Shown one piece after another: positions 25,553 through 37,510 of a stretch of 64,000 bases of DNA. A program made the translations under genes and the position numbers. Numbering within the stretch: position 1 is the first letter of the stretch; each line of letters starts with the position of its first letter. The notes beneath the pieces were generated by a model. The model was not told the origin of the DNA. It searched no databases and saw nothing but the letters and a program-made list of their open reading frames with translations. Source of the stretch: Pandoraea capi (GTDB lineage: Bacteria > Pseudomonadota > Gammaproteobacteria > Burkholderiales > Burkholderiaceae); NCBI RefSeq assembly GCF_902459735.1, contig NZ_CABPRV010000007.1, forward strand, positions 233,749-297,748, written 5' to 3'.

Positions 25553-27742
25553 ATGAATTCGCTTCCTGCCGACAGCCCGGTCACGGCCTCCGCTTCCCAA
25601 GCCCTCCCCCGCTTGCCTTGTCTGGTGCGCTTGAGCGCAACCGTCATGTCGATGACGTGTGCGGGCAACCTGCTGATTCGCCTGTTCGGTGTGGCGACGC
25701 TCGCCCCCGGTGTCGGCTCGCAGACCAACGCTCACGAGTGGATGACTTGGTTTTGGTACGGCTTTCGCTACGACCTGTTGCTCGTGAGCTGGGGGATGGC
25801 GGTGTGGCTGCTGCCGCTGGCGATCCTGCGCGTGAAGTATGCGTCGACGCCGCTGGCCCGTACCGCTTTCATGGCAGGCGTCATTGCGTGGTTCGTGATC
25901 CCGAATGCGTTAGCGCTGGCGGAGCACGACTACCTGCGCCACTTCGGTGAACCGTTCGGCGCGAACTTTTTCAGTGTGCTCGATGGTGATACCTCCGCGA
26001 CGATGAACGCCACAACGCACCTCCTGCCCATCGCCATGGCGTTGACGAGTGCTGCGTGTCTTGGCGCGACGCAAGCGTGGTGTACGTTCAGGTGTGCGTT
26101 GGTCCCCGAGCGCGAAGCGACGTGGCGTGATGCCATCGCGCAAGTGCTCGTCGTCTCGACAGTGCTGATCGTGGGATGGGGACGACCGTCGGCGCGTCTC
26201 GTGGATCCGGCAGGGATCAGCGTGGCACGGGATCCGGTGCTGGACGACCTGCTCGTCAACACGCCCGTGCGTCTGATCCTCGTACTCAGGCAGGTGTGGG
26301 AGCTGTCGCGGGAAGACCTGTCACCGGAGCCAGCGGGGCAGGCGGCGCAGCGGGCATTGCGCGCGCATGGATTCGCCGATGCCGCTGCGCTCGTCAAGGC
26401 ATTGCGGGGCGATGAGAGTGGCAAGCACGATAAACCCGATGGGCACGATGATTCGGTAGATGACCCGGATGCCACCCGCCCAGCCGATGCCGAACCGACC
26501 CATGCGCCTGACGAAGACCCGACGGCGGTGCTGCTGCGCGCGCCGTGGCATCGTACCCCGCCCAGCGAGAGGCTCGCTGCCCATCCCCCGCACGTGGTGT
26601 TCGGTCTCATGGCCGGGTGGGGTGGCTATGGGCTTTCGCTCGATGCTGACGGTTTTCCGATCGCCGGCGCGATGCGCAGACATCTGGATGCCGGATGGTG
26701 GTTCCGGCACGCCGTGGCGGCCCGCGCCGACACGTTTTCCACGATCGAGCACTTGCTCGTCAACAGTGGCAGCGCGTCGTCGCTGCTGGCCGGCGTGAAC
26801 CGGCCGGTCGCGTTCGAATCGGCGGCGGTACGACCGTTCCAGCAGCACGGCTATCGAACCGTGTTCGTCTATGGCGGCGCTCGCACGTGGCACAACATCG
26901 AGCGGGTCATGCGCAGGCAGGGATTCGACGACGTCGTCACACAGGCTGACATCGTCGCCCGATATCCGCGGGCCGACACGGGAAATGATGGGGTGTACGA
27001 CGGCTATCTCTGGCGCTACGTTCACGACATGCTGGAGGAGGCGGACGCCAAGGGACAACCGCTCTTCGTTTTCGCGCTGACGACCAGCAATCGCCAGCCC
27101 TTCAACGTGCCTGATGATGCCGCCACCGGCCCCTTCGATCTGACGAAGGGATGGCGGGAGTCACCTGCCGACGCCGCCGAGCGTGAGGCGCGTCAGCGCG
27201 GTGTGCGTGCCTATCGGTATGCGATGGACGCGCTGGGCGATTTCATCGACCGACTCAAGTACTCGCCGATGAGCTCACACACGATTCTGGCGGCGACCGG
27301 CGATCATCGCGCGCCGCAATGGCACGATCAGGACAACGCGTTCCTGTCGCCCTTCGAGCAGTACCACGTCCCGATCTATCTGCGCGTGCCACCGGCCTAT
27401 GCGCCGAGCGGGCGCTTGCGGCTCGACGACTTCGTCGGTCACCGCGATATCTTTCCGACGCTGTACCGGCTGGCACTTTCGGACGCGGCCTACGTCGGAT
27501 TCGGCGAACCGCTGTTCGGGGCGGTGCCGCAACCGCGTCGCTATGCCGTGGCGCAACAGCGCTATCTGTTTTCGACGGCGGGCGCGCGGGATCTGCGCAG
27601 CGGGGTGACCTACGCGCACGCCGAGGAGGGCGACCCGGCACTGCTTAGGCAGCAAGCGGTCGACGCGAACACGTCGCTGGCGTTGGCTGACTGGTATGGC
27701 CAGATGCAGCGGCGCGAGACATCGGTGGCTGGCGGGAAATAA
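25553..27742 (+). CDS. Membrane-bound sulfatase/LTA-synthase-like protein
   Basis: This 729-aa protein has about five membrane helices in the first 220 residues and a charged linker (about 280-320, Asp/His/Lys-rich). A periplasmic alkaline-phosphatase-fold domain follows. Family features include FVFALTTSNRQPFNVP, ILAATGDHRAPQW (the metal-binding GDH motif) and a candidate nucleophile Thr in RADTFSTIEHLLVNSG. Relatives transfer phosphoglycerol or phosphoethanolamine onto lipids or glycans. The substrate here is unknown, and the usual EStrT-type motif is not clear. Confidence 0.75.
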   Translation: MNSLPADSPVTASASQALPRLPCLVRLSATVMSMTCAGNLLIRLFGVATLAPGVGSQTNAHEWMTWFWYGFRYDLLLVSWGMAVWLLPLAILRVKYASTPLARTAFMAGVIAWFVIPNALALAEHDYLRHFGEPFGANFFSVLDGDTSATMNATTHLLPIAMALTSAACLGATQAWCTFRCALVPEREATWRDAIAQVLVVSTVLIVGWGRPSARLVDPAGISVARDPVLDDLLVNTPVRLILVLRQVWELSREDLSPEPAGQAAQRALRAHGFADAAALVKALRGDESGKHDKPDGHDDSVDDPDATRPADAEPTHAPDEDPTAVLLRAPWHRTPPSERLAAHPPHVVFGLMAGWGGYGLSLDADGFPIAGAMRRHLDAGWWFRHAVAARADTFSTIEHLLVNSGSASSLLAGVNRPVAFESAAVRPFQQHGYRTVFVYGGARTWHNIERVMRRQGFDDVVTQADIVARYPRADTGNDGVYDGYLWRYVHDMLEEADAKGQPLFVFALTTSNRQPFNVPDDAATGPFDLTKGWRESPADAAEREARQRGVRAYRYAMDALGDFIDRLKYSPMSSHTILAATGDHRAPQWHDQDNAFLSPFEQYHVPIYLRVPPAYAPSGRLRLDDFVGHRDIFPTLYRLALSDAAYVGFGEPLFGAVPQPRRYAVAQQRYLFSTAGARDLRSGVTYAHAEEGDPALLRQQAVDANTSLALADWYGQMQRRETSVAGGK

Positions 27743-27822
27743 TGGCGCGTGATCCGAAGATGCATGACGTCGAAGCGCTTGTTCCTGGCGTCGCCGCCCA
27801 CGCCTGAGCACGACCGCAAGAC

Positions 27823-27854
27823 AAAAAAAACCGCCGGACATGCCGGCGGTTTTT
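27823..27854. terminator. Bidirectional terminator between sulfatase gene and secF
   Basis: A 7-bp stem (CCGCCGG / CCGGCGG) with a 5-nt loop is flanked by an A8 run on the left and a T5 run on the right, between convergent genes. Confidence 0.88.
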
Positions 27855-27900
27855 CGGAAGACGCACTGAAATCGAGCGTCGCCCCGGTCAGACGAATACG

Positions 27901-28878
27901 TCAGACACGTGCACCGAAGTTGGGGTCGTTGCGATCGACACTTTCTTCCCCATCCTTGCCGTTGTGCTTGATGAGGTCTTCGCGCTTCACGCCGAACCAC
28001 ATCGCGAGCGCCGCAGCCACGAACACCGACGAGTAAATACCGAACAGAATACCCACGGTCAGTGCCAGTGCGAAGTAGTGCAGCGTCTGGCCGCCGAAGA
28101 AGAACATCGACAGCACCATCATTTCCGTACTGGCGTGGGTGATGATGGTCCGCGACATCGTCGTCGTAATCGCGTGATCGATGACTTCCTGCACCGTCGC
28201 CTTGCGCATCTTGCGGAAGGTCTCGCGAATCCGGTCGAAGATAACGACCGATTCGTTCACCGAGTAGCCCAGCACCGCGAGCACGCCCGCCAGCACCGCC
28301 AGCGAGAACTCCCACTGGAAGTAGGCGAAGAAGCCGAGAATGATCACCACGTCGTGCAAGTTGGCGATCACGCCGGCCACGGCGAACTTCCATTCGAAGC
28401 GGAACGACAGATAGATGATGATGCCCACGACCACGAAGGTCAGGGCCAGCAGACCGTCGGTGAAGAGTTCGTGCCCAATCTGCGGGCCGACGAATTCCAC
28501 GCGACGCAGCGACACGTCGGGGGCGTCGGCCTTGAGCGCGGTCATCACGGCGTCGCTTTGCTGTGCGCTGGTGACCTGCTTGCCGTCCGAACCGTTCTGG
28601 ATCGGCAGGCGGATCATGACGTCGCGCGAGGTGCCGAAGCTCTGCACCTGCACGTCGCGATACCCCAGCTTGCCGACTTCACCACGAATCTTCTCGAGAT
28701 CGGCCGCCTGCGTGTAGGCCACTTCCATGACCGTGCCGCCGGTGAACTCGATCGACAGGTGCAGGCCCCGCGTGAGCAGGAAGAACACCGCCGCCACGAA
28801 GGTGAGCGCCGAGATCACGTTGAAGATCAGGGCGTGCCGCATGAACGGCACGTCTTTCTTGATGCGGAAAAATTCCAT
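27901..28878 (-). CDS. secF: Protein translocase subunit SecF
   Basis: This 325-aa SecF has six membrane helices and a periplasmic loop after the first. Family motifs are STEFTGG-like LSIEFTGGTVMEVAY, GYSVNESVVIFDRIRE and TTTMSRTIITH. With SecD and YajC it uses the proton motive force to help pull proteins through SecYEG. It lies 24 bp downstream of secD. Confidence 0.97.
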   Translation of the reverse strand: MEFFRIKKDVPFMRHALIFNVISALTFVAAVFFLLTRGLHLSIEFTGGTVMEVAYTQAADLEKIRGEVGKLGYRDVQVQSFGTSRDVMIRLPIQNGSDGKQVTSAQQSDAVMTALKADAPDVSLRRVEFVGPQIGHELFTDGLLALTFVVVGIIIYLSFRFEWKFAVAGVIANLHDVVIILGFFAYFQWEFSLAVLAGVLAVLGYSVNESVVIFDRIRETFRKMRKATVQEVIDHAITTTMSRTIITHASTEMMVLSMFFFGGQTLHYFALALTVGILFGIYSSVFVAAALAMWFGVKREDLIKHNGKDGEESVDRNDPNFGARV

Positions 28879-28902
28879 GACTGTTTCCTCTCGCGCCTGC
28901 GG

Positions 28903-30795
28903 TTATTGCTCGCCTGCGTCGGGTGCGTTCGTCGCACCGTCCGGGCGCCAGACCTGACCGATCGCCAGCGACTTGAGCTTGCGACGGCCGCCGTACCACA
29001 GGTTGACCAGACCGCGCGAGAAGAACACGGCGGAGAACATCGAGGTCAGGATACCCAGGCAGTGCACCACGGCAAACGCGCGCACCGGGCCCGAACCGAA
29101 GGCCAGCAGCGCCAGACCGGCGATGAGCGTGGTCACGTTCGAGTCCAGAATCGTCGCCCATGCATGTTCGAAGCCCAGCGAAATCGCCTTCTGGGCCGAT
29201 GCGCCCGCCCGCAGTTCTTCGCGGATACGTTCGTTGATCAGCACGTTGGCGTCGATGGCCATACCGAGCGTGAGCGCGATAGCGGCGATACCCGGCAGCG
29301 TGAGCGTGGCCTGCATCACCGAGAGCGCAGCCACCAGCAGCAGCAGGTTGAACATCAATGCGATGACCGAGAACACGCCGAACAGCATGTAGTACACCAT
29401 CATGAACACGGCGATGGCGAGGAAGCCATACATCACCGAGTCAACACCCTTATGGATGTTATCGGCACCGAGGCTCGGGCCGATCGTACGTTCTTCGATG
29501 ATCTCCATCGGCGCGGCGAGCGAACCGGCGCGCAGCAGCAGCGCCAGATCGTTCGCGCCCTGTGCCGAGCCCATGCCGGTGATCTGGAAGCTCTGGCCCA
29601 GTTCGCTGCGGATGTTCGCCACCGTCAGCACTTCGCCCTTGCCCTTCTCGAACAGCACGATCGCCATCGGCTTGCCGATGTTGTCGCGCGAGACGTCGCG
29701 CAGCACGCGCCCGCCTGCGGCGTCGAGCTTGATGTTCACCGACGGTTGCTGGTGGTCGTCGAAACCTGCCGACGCGCTGGTGATGCGGTCGCCGCTGAAG
29801 ATCACCTGACGCTTGAGCATGACCGGCGCACCGTTGCCATGCAGGAACAGTTCGTCCTGCGGCGGGACCGGCGTTTCCGCCGTGATCAGACGCGGGGCGT
29901 CCGGATCGGCCAGACGCGCTTCGAGCGTTGCCGTGCGGCCGATGATGTCCTTGGCCTTGGCGGTGTCCTGCACGCCGGGCAACTGCACCACGATGCGGTC
30001 CGGACCTTCCTGCTGAATCACCGGTTCGGCCACGCCGAGTTCGTTCACCCGGTTATGCAGCGTGACGATGTTCTGCTTGACGGCGTTGTCCTGCACCGCA
30101 CGGCGTGCGGCTTCGGTGAACGCACCCACGACCTTGAACGTGCCGTTCGGGCCGGCTTGCGTCGTGTAGGCGAGGTCGGGCAGGCCGTCGCTCAGCGCGC
30201 CGCGTGCGCGCTCGGCGTCTGCCTGCGTGCTGAAGGCGGCTTCGATGCCGTTGTCCGTGCGCGTCAGGCCGTTGTGGCGGATGTTCTTGTCACGCAGCAG
30301 CGTGCGGGCATCGGCGGCTGCCGCGTCCAGACGCTTGGTGATCGCACCGGCCATGTCGACTTGCAGCAGGAAGTGCACACCGCCGCGCAGGTCGAGGCCG
30401 AGATACATCGGCAGCGCGTGGATCTTCGAGAGCCATTCCGGCGAAGCCGACAACAGGTTGAGCGCCACGACGAAGGTCGGGTCGGTCGCGTCGGTGTTCA
30501 GCGTCGACTGGAGCAGGTCTTTGGCGCGCAGCTGCGTGTCGGTGTCCGCGAAGCGAATCCGCACGCTCGGGTTGTTGCCCGTGCTGTCGAACACCGCGCC
30601 GTTGTAGGCGATGTTCTGTGCCTTGAGCGCGTCTTCTGCGCGCGAAAGCGTCGAGGGATCGACCTTGACGGTCGCCTTGACGCTGGAAATCTGTACCGCC
30701 GGCGTTTCACCGAACAGGTTCGGCAGCGTGTAGAGCACCCCGATGGCAAGAGCCACCAGAATGACGATGTATTTCCAGAGAGGATAGCGATTCAT
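28903..30795 (-). CDS. secD: Protein translocase subunit SecD
   Basis: This 630-aa SecD has an N-terminal helix, a large periplasmic region with P1 domain and the sequence LGLDLRGGVHFLLQVDM, and five C-terminal helices. The conserved AIALTLGMAIDANVLINERI lies in the membrane region that carries proton flow. It forms a yajC-secD-secF order typical of proteobacteria. Confidence 0.97.
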   Translation of the reverse strand: MNRYPLWKYIVILVALAIGVLYTLPNLFGETPAVQISSVKATVKVDPSTLSRAEDALKAQNIAYNGAVFDSTGNNPSVRIRFADTDTQLRAKDLLQSTLNTDATDPTFVVALNLLSASPEWLSKIHALPMYLGLDLRGGVHFLLQVDMAGAITKRLDAAAADARTLLRDKNIRHNGLTRTDNGIEAAFSTQADAERARGALSDGLPDLAYTTQAGPNGTFKVVGAFTEAARRAVQDNAVKQNIVTLHNRVNELGVAEPVIQQEGPDRIVVQLPGVQDTAKAKDIIGRTATLEARLADPDAPRLITAETPVPPQDELFLHGNGAPVMLKRQVIFSGDRITSASAGFDDHQQPSVNIKLDAAGGRVLRDVSRDNIGKPMAIVLFEKGKGEVLTVANIRSELGQSFQITGMGSAQGANDLALLLRAGSLAAPMEIIEERTIGPSLGADNIHKGVDSVMYGFLAIAVFMMVYYMLFGVFSVIALMFNLLLLVAALSVMQATLTLPGIAAIALTLGMAIDANVLINERIREELRAGASAQKAISLGFEHAWATILDSNVTTLIAGLALLAFGSGPVRAFAVVHCLGILTSMFSAVFFSRGLVNLWYGGRRKLKSLAIGQVWRPDGATNAPDAGEQ

Positions 30796-30850
30796 AGCAG
30801 CGGGCTAGGGTGATGCCTCATGGCAAACCGTGCTTCAGACCGTCTCGCAC

Positions 30851-30912
30851 GGCGACACCGACGTGTGGACCGGTGTCGCCATGCACTGCGGCCGCCGGTA
30901 AGGGCGGCCGCA
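30851..30912. repeat. Two strong hairpins between yajC and secD
   Basis: GGCGACACCG / CGGTGTCGCC (30851-30880, 10-nt loop) and TGCGGCCGCC / GGCGGCCGCA (30887-30912, 6-nt loop) are two perfect 10-bp inverted repeats in tandem. Neither is followed by a T-run on the minus strand, so they are not simple terminators. Confidence 0.85.
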
Positions 30913-30929
30913 AGCGGTTGTGCGAAGGA

Positions 30930-31256
30930 TCAGAGCGCCTTGATGGTGCCCTTCGGCAGCAACGTGGTGATTGCGCCCTTCTGCACATTGATCTCGACGT
31001 TGTCGGCGATTTCAACGGTCACGAAGGTCTCACCGACCTTCGAGATACGACCGGCCAGACCGCCCGAGGTCACGACTTCGTCGCCCTTGGTCAGTGCGGC
31101 CAGCATGTTGCGGGTCTCTTTCTGACGCTTCATCTGCGGACGGATCATGATGAAGTACAGCACCACGAACATCAGCACGAGCGGCAGGAAGCTCATCAGG
31201 CTGCTGGTCGGGCTGGCGGCGCCAGCCGTCTGAGCGTACGCTTCGGAAATCAGCAC
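30930..31256 (-). CDS. yajC: Preprotein translocase accessory subunit YajC
   Basis: This 108-aa protein has one membrane helix (LMSFLPLVLMFVVLYFIMI) followed by RPQMKRQKE and a cytoplasmic beta-rich domain with TSGGLAGRISKVGETFVTV. It uses a GTG start preceded by AAGGAG at a good distance. It is the first gene of yajC-secD-secF. Confidence 0.95.
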   Translation of the reverse strand: MLISEAYAQTAGAASPTSSLMSFLPLVLMFVVLYFIMIRPQMKRQKETRNMLAALTKGDEVVTSGGLAGRISKVGETFVTVEIADNVEINVQKGAITTLLPKGTIKAL

Positions 31257-31428
31257 GTTCGGTTCTCCTTATGTAAGACGTGTAGAAGCCGCGTGTGCCG
31301 GTCTTCCGGACACGCGCGGCGTGTGTTTCGGTGCGAGGATGCAGGATCCAAGCCCGGCATTTTACCACTGCCCGACCCCGTTCCCGGGGGATTCGGTGCC
31401 CGAGTCGATTGTCCTCGGACCCCGGCCG

Positions 31429-33778
<2,350 letters not shown>

Positions 33779-33871
33779 CAGCGTTTACAATGCTAAGGTC
33801 TGTCCAGACCCTGAAACCGACATTTTACTTGGTTCGCCCGATAGCCCGCCGGATCGCGATGTGATCCCTCG

Positions 33872-36220
33872 ATGGCCAGACCGGCAAACCAGGCATCAAC
33901 GCCCCCGACGCCCCCGACTCGCGACTGCATGACCGAACGCAGAATGCCCGCCACCGCGCCTGACGACGCCTCCGCCGACCTCGTGGATCTTGCCGACGCT
34001 GCAAGTCCGCCGGCGGACGCCGCTTCGCGTCCCGCAGACAAAAGCGCGAAGCGCGGCACTAAACCGTCGGGCACGAAGGCTGAGAATGTCGATAAGGCTG
34101 AAAAATCCGAAAAGCCGGGCAAGCCCGCCAAGAAAGAGAAGGACGCCAAGCCCGCCGCGAAGAAAGCCGCCGGCAGTGCCGACAAGCTCGCCAAGCTCGG
34201 CCTCAAGCGCGACATCGATCTGATCCTGCATCTGCCGATGCGCTACGAGGATGAGACCACGCTACGCAAGATCGGCGAAGTGCTGCCGAGCGAACTCGCG
34301 CAGGTCGAAGGGGTGGTGACGTCGAGCGACGTGGCCTACCGTCCACGCCGCCAGTGGGTCGTGCGTATCGCCGACGAAGGCCACGAACTGGTCCTGCGGT
34401 TTCTGAATTTTTATGGCAGTCAGCAAAAGCAGCTTGCCATCGGCACCCGTGTGCGCGTGCGTGGCGAAGTCCGCGGCGGCTTCTTCGGGCTGGAGATGGT
34501 GCACCCCGCCTATCGGGTCGTGCAGGACGCTGCCGCACCGCTGCCCGAATCCCTGACGCCGGTGTATCCGAGTGCGGCCGGTCTGTCGCAGGCCTATCTG
34601 CGAAAGGCGATTCACAACGCGATGGATCGCACGCCGCTGCCCGAGCTTCTGCCGCCGGGGTTACTGCAAGACGCCATCGGTCCGGATCATCCGCTCCCCG
34701 CCCTTGCCGACGCGGTCCGCCTGCTGCATGCGCCGCCGCCCAACGTCTCGGAGACGGCGCTCATGGAGCGCTCGCATCCCGCGTGGCTGCGTATCAAGTG
34801 CGAAGAATTGCTCGCCCAGCAGTTGTCGCTCAAACGGGCGCAGGCGGCGCGTCGTCGCCTGTCCGCCCCGGCCCTTGGCAAGCATGTGCCGGGAGGCTTG
34901 CTCGAACGCTTCGAAGCCGCGCTGCCTTTCCGGCTGACGGGGGCGCAGCAGCGTGTCTGGGCCGAGATTCGCGCCGATCTGACCGAGGCGCATCCGATGC
35001 AGCGTCTGCTGCAAGGGGACGTTGGCAGCGGCAAGACGATCATCGCGGCGCTCGCCGCCGCGCAAGCCATCGACGCGGGGTTTCAGGCCGCCATCATGGC
35101 GCCTACGGAAATCCTCGCGGAGCAGCATCTGCGCAAACTCTCGGCGTGGCTCACACCGCTGGGCGTGGAGGTCGCGTGGCTCGCCGGCAGCATGAAGGCA
35201 AAGGAAAAGCGCGAAGCGCTGGCCCGCGTGGCCAGCGGCGAAGCGCAGCTCGTGATCGGCACGCACGCCATCATTCAGGACACGGTGACGTTCGCGCGTC
35301 TGGGCATGGCCGTCGTCGACGAACAGCATCGCTTCGGCGTGGCGCAACGTCTCGCGCTGCGCAGCAAGATGCAGACGGCGGGCATGGGACCGAACGCCAT
35401 GCCGCATCAGTTGATGATGAGCGCGACGCCGATTCCGCGCACGCTCGCCATGACGTACTACGCCGATCTCGACGTCTCCGTCATCGACGAATTGCCGCCG
35501 GGCCGCAGCCCTGTCGTGACGAAGCTGATCAGTGACACGCGGCGTCCGGAGGTGATCGACCGTGTGCGCGCGGCGGCGCTTGCCGGACGGCAGGTGTACT
35601 GGGTGTGCCCGCTGATCGAGGAGAGCGAGGCGCTGCAATTGCAGACCGCCGTCGACACGCACGCGCAACTGGTGGCGGCGCTGCCGGAGTTACGCGTCGG
35701 CCTCGTGCATGGACGTCTCTCGCCCGCCGAGAAGGCCGCCGTGATGGAAGACTTCACGCGCGGCGACACGCACTTGCTGGTGGCCACGACCGTCATCGAA
35801 GTCGGTGTGGATGTGCCTAACGCGTCGCTGATGGTGATCGAGCACGCCGAACGCTTCGGCCTCGCGCAGTTGCACCAGTTGCGCGGGCGCGTCGGTCGCG
35901 GCTCGGCGGAATCGGTCTGTTTGCTGATGTACGCGTCGCCGTTGTCGATGGGCGCGAAGGCGCGCTTGCAGACCATGCGCGAGACGACCGACGGTTTCGT
36001 CATCGCCCGGCGCGATCTGGAAATTCGTGGCCCCGGGGAGTTCCTCGGGGCGCGTCAGTCGGGGGCGGCCATGCTGCGCTTCGTCGATCTGAATGAAGAC
36101 GCGTGGCTGATTCCGGGCGCGCAGGAGGCGGCGGAGGTGCTGCTCAAATCGCATCCCGGCGCTGTGGCCGCACATCTGGAGCGCTGGCTCGGGGCGCGTG
36201 AAGACTATCTGAAGGCTTGA
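33872..36220 (+). CDS. recG: ATP-dependent DNA helicase RecG
   Basis: This helicase reverses stalled replication forks and migrates Holliday junctions. Walker A is LLQGDVGSGKTIIA, the DEQH box is VVDEQHRFGVAQR, and motif VI-like QLHQLRGRVGRGSAES is present. The wedge/OB region is around residues 150-250. The first 95 residues are a Lys/Ala/Pro/Glu-rich extension beyond the usual length. The 782-aa form starts at 33872; an ATG at 33929 is equally possible, since neither has a clear ribosome binding site. Confidence 0.95.
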   Translation: MARPANQASTPPTPPTRDCMTERRMPATAPDDASADLVDLADAASPPADAASRPADKSAKRGTKPSGTKAENVDKAEKSEKPGKPAKKEKDAKPAAKKAAGSADKLAKLGLKRDIDLILHLPMRYEDETTLRKIGEVLPSELAQVEGVVTSSDVAYRPRRQWVVRIADEGHELVLRFLNFYGSQQKQLAIGTRVRVRGEVRGGFFGLEMVHPAYRVVQDAAAPLPESLTPVYPSAAGLSQAYLRKAIHNAMDRTPLPELLPPGLLQDAIGPDHPLPALADAVRLLHAPPPNVSETALMERSHPAWLRIKCEELLAQQLSLKRAQAARRRLSAPALGKHVPGGLLERFEAALPFRLTGAQQRVWAEIRADLTEAHPMQRLLQGDVGSGKTIIAALAAAQAIDAGFQAAIMAPTEILAEQHLRKLSAWLTPLGVEVAWLAGSMKAKEKREALARVASGEAQLVIGTHAIIQDTVTFARLGMAVVDEQHRFGVAQRLALRSKMQTAGMGPNAMPHQLMMSATPIPRTLAMTYYADLDVSVIDELPPGRSPVVTKLISDTRRPEVIDRVRAAALAGRQVYWVCPLIEESEALQLQTAVDTHAQLVAALPELRVGLVHGRLSPAEKAAVMEDFTRGDTHLLVATTVIEVGVDVPNASLMVIEHAERFGLAQLHQLRGRVGRGSAESVCLLMYASPLSMGAKARLQTMRETTDGFVIARRDLEIRGPGEFLGARQSGAAMLRFVDLNEDAWLIPGAQEAAEVLLKSHPGAVAAHLERWLGAREDYLKA

Positions 36221-36249
36221 TGATGGTTTGAAGCACGCATGATCCTCGC

Positions 36250-36297
36250 GGCGTCGGCGTCGGCGTCGGCATCGGCGTCGGCATCGGCGTCGGCGTC
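36250..36297. repeat. Eight GGCGTC/GGCATC hexamer repeats between recG and oxyR
   Basis: Eight head-to-tail 6-bp units occupy this stretch, six GGCGTC and two GGCATC, just after the recG stop. It is a simple sequence repeat and codes for nothing recognisable. Confidence 0.9.
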
Positions 36298-36390
36298 GAC
36301 GGCAGCGGCGGGGCGGGAGGGTGACGGCAGGCGTGTGACGCGATGGGCGTCGCCCGAAATCGGTGAAAACGGGCATTTGCCGTCCGATTG

Positions 36391-36453
36391 TGCTATAAAA
36401 AACAAAATCTATCGATTGCGGTAATTCGATTAATTTACACAGGTTAGGACGAC
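36391..36453 (+). promoter_or_regulatory. oxyR promoter region
   Basis: An AT-rich stretch with TGCTATAAAA (a -10-like box near 36392-36397) and CGATTGCGGTAATTCGATTAAT precedes oxyR. The CGATTAAT element (36427-36434) recurs in the catalase promoter. OxyR proteins commonly repress their own gene, so this is a candidate binding site, although the full ATAG/CTAT spacing cannot be confirmed by eye. Confidence 0.55.
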
Positions 36454-37398
36454 ATGACCCTCACGGAACTCAAGTACATCGTGGCGGTGGCGCGTGAACG
36501 CCATTTCGGTCGCGCGGCGGAAGCCTGTTTCGTCAGCCAGCCGACGCTCTCGGTGGCCATCAAGAAGCTCGAAGACGAGCTGAACGTACAGATTTTCGAG
36601 CGTGGCGCCGCCGAAGTGAGCGTGACGCCGCTCGGCGAGCAGATCGTGGCCCAGGCGCAGCGCGTGCTCGAACAGACCATCGCCATCAAGGAAATCGCCA
36701 AGCAGGGACGTGACCCGCTCGCCGGGCCCCTGCGTCTGGGCGTGATCTACACCATCGGGCCGTACCTGCTGCCGGCGCTCGTCAAGCAGATGATCGAGAC
36801 CACGCCCCAGATGCCGCTGATGCTGCAAGAGAACTACACGCTCAAGCTCATCGAATTGCTCAAGCAGGGCGAGATCGACGCGGCCATCATGGCGTTGCCG
36901 TTCCCCGAGAGCGGGCTGATGGTGCGTCCGCTCTACGACGAGCCGTTCGTCGTGGCGTTGCCGCGCTCGCACCCCTGGGCCGGCCGTCCGCAAATCGACG
37001 CGGGCGATCTCAAGCAGGAGACGATGCTGCTGCTCGGCAGCGGGCATTGCTTCCGTGACCACGTGCTCGGAGTGTGTCCCGAACTGATGCGTTTCTCGCA
37101 GAACGCCGACGGCATTCAGAAGACGTTCGAAGGTTCCTCGCTGGAGACGATTCGCCACATGGTCGCGAGCGGCGTGGGTATTACCGTGTTGCCGAAGACG
37201 TCGGTGCCCGAAACGCAGTCGCCAGACAGTCTGCTGAGCTACGTGCCGTTCTCGGCGCCGGTTCCCGACCGTCGGGTCGTGCTGGCGTGGCGCAAGAGCT
37301 TCACGCGTCTGCCGGCTATCGAGGCGGTGGCGCAGGCCATTGCCCGATGTGATCTGCCGGGCGTGATTCCGCTCGATCTGCCGGCGACGTCCAACTGA
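36454..37398 (+). CDS. oxyR: Hydrogen peroxide sensor OxyR
   Basis: This 314-aa LysR-family regulator has an N-terminal winged helix (TLTELKYIVAVARERHFGRAA in part). The redox-active cysteine pair is in the effector domain (LLLGSGHCFRDHVLGVCPEL), nine residues apart as in E. coli OxyR. Peroxide forms a disulfide between them, which activates transcription. The catalase gene downstream and dps are expected targets. Confidence 0.95.
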   Translation: MTLTELKYIVAVARERHFGRAAEACFVSQPTLSVAIKKLEDELNVQIFERGAAEVSVTPLGEQIVAQAQRVLEQTIAIKEIAKQGRDPLAGPLRLGVIYTIGPYLLPALVKQMIETTPQMPLMLQENYTLKLIELLKQGEIDAAIMALPFPESGLMVRPLYDEPFVVALPRSHPWAGRPQIDAGDLKQETMLLLGSGHCFRDHVLGVCPELMRFSQNADGIQKTFEGSSLETIRHMVASGVGITVLPKTSVPETQSPDSLLSYVPFSAPVPDRRVVLAWRKSFTRLPAIEAVAQAIARCDLPGVIPLDLPATSN

Positions 37399-37510
37399 TG
37401 GATCACTGACCGACGGGTGGGGGACCGGATCGTCCCGCCCCACACCCCTCACCACATCGCCGAAGTCTCCCGTTTCAGCCATACGCCGCTGCCTTATGCC
37501 GCGGCGTATT

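Noticed and set aside
27964-30813. Open frame of 949 codons on the plus strand opposite secF and secD
   Set aside because: It is antisense to two certain genes, its composition is Arg/His/Gln/Val-rich as expected from the complement of GC-rich coding DNA, and it has no recognisable domain.
36250-36297. CRISPR or protein-coding Ser-Ala repeat
   Set aside because: It is a perfect-period hexamer without spacers, and no credible gene reads through it.
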